NCBI RefSeq assembly: GCF_020184175.1 | Contig: NC_065531.1 | Span: 11,863,213 to 11,927,212, forward strand | DNA length: 64,000 bases | Direction of reading: 5' to 3' | From: Aphis gossypii | Lineage: Eukaryota; Arthropoda; Insecta; Hemiptera; Aphididae | Part shown: positions 60,001 to 64,000 of the stretch, in pieces | Position numbering within the stretch: the first letter of the stretch is position 1 | Layout: the number at the start of each line of letters is the position of its first letter | Translations under genes and position numbers: made by a program | The notes under the pieces: generated by a model | What the model saw: the letters and a program-made list of their open reading frames with translations, nothing else | Told to the model about the DNA's origin: nothing | The model's database searches: none

Positions 60001-63000
60001 CTGTATGGGTTTCTATACTGTTTAACATTTGATAAGCATATAAGATATTTAATTATTATACAGCCATATTATAGGTAAAGCTTATTTAATTATCAAGAGA
60101 TGTCTTTTGTTCATTTATCAGCATTTGATTAATGATTACCTGATGTATTAGGTTTTGCTGTATAGAATTATACTTAATGCGAATACTATAGTATCTATAA
60201 AATATTATTTTAATTACAGTCGATATTCTTTTAATTGCAATAAATTAACATTTTACACTGTTTCTTAGTCGACGACGTCGACGTTACTGTCGATATTATT
60301 GCCTACAATTTTTGGCTCTAGATTATTCACTATGTTATGTAATTAATCATAATACAATTTGGTTAAGTATGTATTTGGAAATTTACAGTTGATAATTTTG
60401 TTTTACAAAATACACGTAAAATAACTGTGTTTGATATCCATATTATAGCTAACAGATGTATGCACAAAATTAAATCGACTGTAGGCATTACTTGGATTGG
60501 TAAATTTTCGTTGAGGATTCAAAAAGCATTGTTGTACATATATTGTACTGACAATTTACACATATATTTGGAGTACTTTCACGTTAAAAAGTCACATATT
60601 AACTAACTGTATACCAAGCTCGACAATTATGAAAAAACATTGAGGTTGAATAATACTTATATTTGATATTCATCATTATTCTTCATCAATAGAACAGCTA
60701 TTTACTACATATTTTTCTTTAGATAAAACCATTGTATAACCAATATTGTTATTTGTTATGTGTGTGTAATTATAGACTATTAGAAATGAAAAATAATTTT
60801 TTTTTCTGAATATATTTCGGATGGATTTAATTACAGATGTTTTGATATTAAAAATTAAGTTAATATACAAAATCATGGAATAAAACGTAACGAAATTACA
60901 ATATTATCATTATTTTATTGTGTTCAATTAAAATGCAACTGCATTATATTACGTTATAGCCGTTGCTGATAAATATAATATAACAAAAATGTAAGTAATA
61001 TAAATACTCCAATTAACTTAGCTTTTTAAATCATGTTCCTAACTTAATTATACAGTCAGTACGTGTAATAAACAAAAGGAAATTAAGTCACGTGTGAGCC
61101 ATACGAATAGATATGCAATGTCGAATATAAATAAGATAACTATATAATAATTAATAGTAATAATATACAACAGTGAATATTATAAATGATTTCGATAAAA
61201 TAATGTATGTACCTACCTATTTAGCTTAATAATTCGTAGTTATGTATTTCCACGAATACGGTAAATAATGGTTTATTTGCCACAAATATTTATATCCGGT
61301 TTGTGGTTGAATTTTAATATTTACAGTTAAAATATCAATAATTATTATATTTTATAGAAAAAACAACATTTATTTTGATATATACTTAAGTCGATTGACA
61401 AAGAATAAATGATTAATTTATTAAACTAAAAAGAAAGCGTATAGAGTTATAATAATTATAAACGTTTGTGGTTTTGTATTTAATCTATCTTATACTGTCT
61501 TACAGTATATGCAAATATACAAACTAAACCAAATTAACATATCAAGCATAATGTGATAAGTAAATAAAAAGTATGACACAAGAAAAATTCAGCAAATTGA
61601 TGAAACTTTCTGTTATGCACGTTAATCATGTTAATAGTTTGATACTTAGGTATTTACACGCAAGTATAGGAAAAGACATTAACTTGCTTTTTGAAGTTGT
61701 TAATAACAATAATAATAATAATTTATTATTTTAAAGTGTAAATAATAAATATTAGATTTAATACGTAATTTCTAATTGGAACCTAAGAAGGTACTATAAT
61801 AAGCATATTATTTAGTAATTGTGATTTAAATTTTTTTAAATAACTTAATACTATAATTATGAACATTTTTTAAAATTGAATTATTTGTTTAATAGTGCAA
61901 TAAAATATTTGAAATCATAAGGGATTTGATAATCAAACAAATATTTTAATTACGTAGGTATAAGATTAAGATTTTTTTTTTTGACCTAGTTTAATAATTT
62001 CGTAAATGCATGTATTAAATGGTTGGTATCTATGTGATACTGCATGTATAATGTTATCTAATAATTAAATCAATCTTTTAATGTAATAATATAAAGTACT
62101 TCATAAATAAAAAAATTCAACAGGTTTGATATTTTAGAAATAATAGGTACCTACTTTGTGTTAGCTGAAAATTTTTCAATTATTTCAGGAGTCCCATCCC
62201 AAATGACTAGTTCATACAATACTGTGAATTAAGCTTACTAATGAATTTATTTATATCATAATATAGAATCTGTATATAAATAATCACTGTACTATTTTCA
62301 AATGCCGTAGTTATATCATAAAAAATATTAGTTGTCCAAAAAGCTTTATAATAATAAATGTTTAATATTTTAAATGTTAAAATAAATAATATGACAATTT
62401 TTTTACGAGTAGTTAAAGTAAACAATTAGTATTTTATCCAAACACACAATATATTTGTTAAATATATATTTTTATAAATACTTAAAATGTTAAATAGACG
62501 TCTGTATAATATTACTATAATAAATACCTACTTCCTACTTACCCACTCTACCATCACAACATTTAAACTTAACCTAAACATCGAGATTAGTTCACTTTTA
62601 TGATTATTATATAAACAACGAATACAATTATGTAATATAGGTAAAAATTATGGTTTATAATACTCGTCTTTGTACATTTGTAAAAACATAATAATTTATT
62701 CATTCCTTTCTATAAAGGAGTCTGCGTTAATGATCGATTGGTTAATGTAATTTTTTAGCGCCATAAATATTAACATTGTGGTTATACACATAATCAAATC
62801 TGTAAACGTTTTTGCATATTTTGTAATCTAGATAAAATGGCAAGTATAGTTACTTAAATGTAAATTATGCATATTTAATCTATTTTTACCTTGTGCCTTT
62901 AATGGCATTTATAATGTATTTGTAACCATAGCTATAATCATTTAATTTATTGTCTAATAATTGATTTTTATAAAAATTAATAAATAATTGTTACATTTAA

Positions 63001-64000
63001 AATGTAGGTATCAACTGTTAGAAAATCAGTTTATTTTATAAATAGTGCTTGGCATAATGTATATTCTACGAAAAAACCTTAAATCTAACAAAATGTGTTG
63101 TTTGAAAAAGACTAAGATATATTTTATTGATTCAATTTAATATTTGCTTATATGTCTGTTATCAATACATCGTGGCAGGATATTATTTTAATTACAGAAT
63201 AGCATACTTTCATAATATAACAAAAATACTCGTCTAATTTAAACGAATACTTAAAATTTAAATATAATACTCTTTTATTATACGTTCAATAAAAAATTCT
63301 CTACATTTTATTTTTTAAAATTCAGTGATGCAAATATCGCCACTCGAGTTTATTCGGATAAAACATCAAAATATAATAATAATATATAGTATGGTCTTTT
63401 CGAATATTTTTCACGCTCTTCGGTTATTTTGTTATTTGGCCAGTAGAATAATTAATAGGAAATAATATCTAAGTTTTTTAATAAACTATAATAATAGTTT
63501 ATATTCGTATTGCTCATCAATTATTATTATAAGTAGGTAACCATATTTTTACATATTTATTTCTTCGGAAACCTCCTACCTGTTATAATGGGGTTACTCG
63601 GGGTTATCACCGAGCCTATTCTCAACATAGTTATAGAAAAAAAAATATGTACGAGTCGTTATCAGTATGTAAAACTCGGGTTTTTATCAGCTCACCGTTA
63701 AGAAAATGCTAACGTATTGATAAATATTTAATATATATATACATATTATTATACATTATTGTATAATTTATATTATAATATATATATACACACACACTCA
63801 AATATACATACGCGCACCACAGATAAAGAAAAATCAACCCTGCGCGAGTAGATTTATTCGTCGGTTTATTACAATATTTTAAGTTAATGAATATTATAAT
63901 AATTGGAACGCACGTAACCGAATGATAATTTTACAATCGACGTTTACGCGTGAACGGATGCGACCGTTTCTAGGGCGATATAGTACATACACTGCAAATG
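57096..64000. other. Non-coding AT-rich region to the right edge
   Basis: No gene is recognised. GC content rises again in the last 150 bp (for example 63960-63985), which may herald a promoter or exon outside the window. Simple A/T repeats are frequent. Confidence 0.5.

Noticed and set aside
62207..62425. 72-codon minus-strand frame and similar Ile/Tyr/Asn-rich frames in 54-62 kb
   Set aside because: Composition is as expected from AT-rich random sequence; no motif and no splice-linked partners.
1..64000. Search by eye for tRNA, rRNA, CRISPR arrays and bacterial operons
   Set aside because: No cloverleaf with a B-box context, no rRNA core text and no regular short direct repeats with unique spacers were seen; the only tight tandem repeats are microsatellites and the exon array at 19.9-20.3 kb.

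Overview
The window is AT-rich animal DNA with intron-split genes, GT-AG (and a few GC-AG) introns, trinucleotide microsatellites and many small DNA transposon remnants. The phrase 'taggtacctat' recurs throughout, and the transposons include Merlin/ISXO2-like, THAP9/P-like, hAT-like and Tc1-like types. Together with insect-type genes this fits a hemipteran, most likely an aphid. That assignment is inference. No bacterial, viral, rRNA, tRNA or CRISPR feature was found.

Four conserved genes could be assembled exon by exon, and every one of them closes in frame. ERMP1/FXNA, an M28 endoplasmic reticulum metallopeptidase, lies on + at 3259-6889 in 13 coding exons and encodes 934 aa. GSAP/pigeon lies on - from 15948 to 7155 in 17 exons and encodes 900 aa; it converges on ERMP1 with about 265 bp between the stops. 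GINS3/Psf3, a DNA replication factor, lies on + at 30748-32554 in 4 exons. HNF4, a nuclear receptor, lies on - from 49427 to 35042 with two alternative first exons and eight common exons; its isoforms are 420 and 384 aa. GINS3 and HNF4 also converge.

The middle block (16.4-30.3 kb) is transposon-rich. In order it holds a diverged tandem repeat, a broken Merlin/ISXO2-like transposase, a decaying tandem array of coiled-coil exons on the - strand, a 3'-truncated Tc1/mariner-like gene, and a THAP9/P-element-like transposase gene. The THAP exon of that last gene is split by a 200-bp MITE whose ends match those of the neighbouring Tc1-like element. A GC-rich island of unknown nature and a stand-alone 101-codon piece of VPS52 follow.

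The right part (41-64 kb) holds the long 5' introns and two promoter regions of Hnf4, then about 14 kb with no recognisable gene. That stretch contains only microsatellites, two adjacent inverted-repeat elements and a possible LINE tail. The strongest items for follow-up are the MITE that interrupts the THAP domain at its AVPTIF motif, the shared ends of the Tc1-like pair, the Hnf4 dual start and GC-AG intron, the duplicated exon array, and a perfect 15-bp hairpin in the Hnf4 intron.
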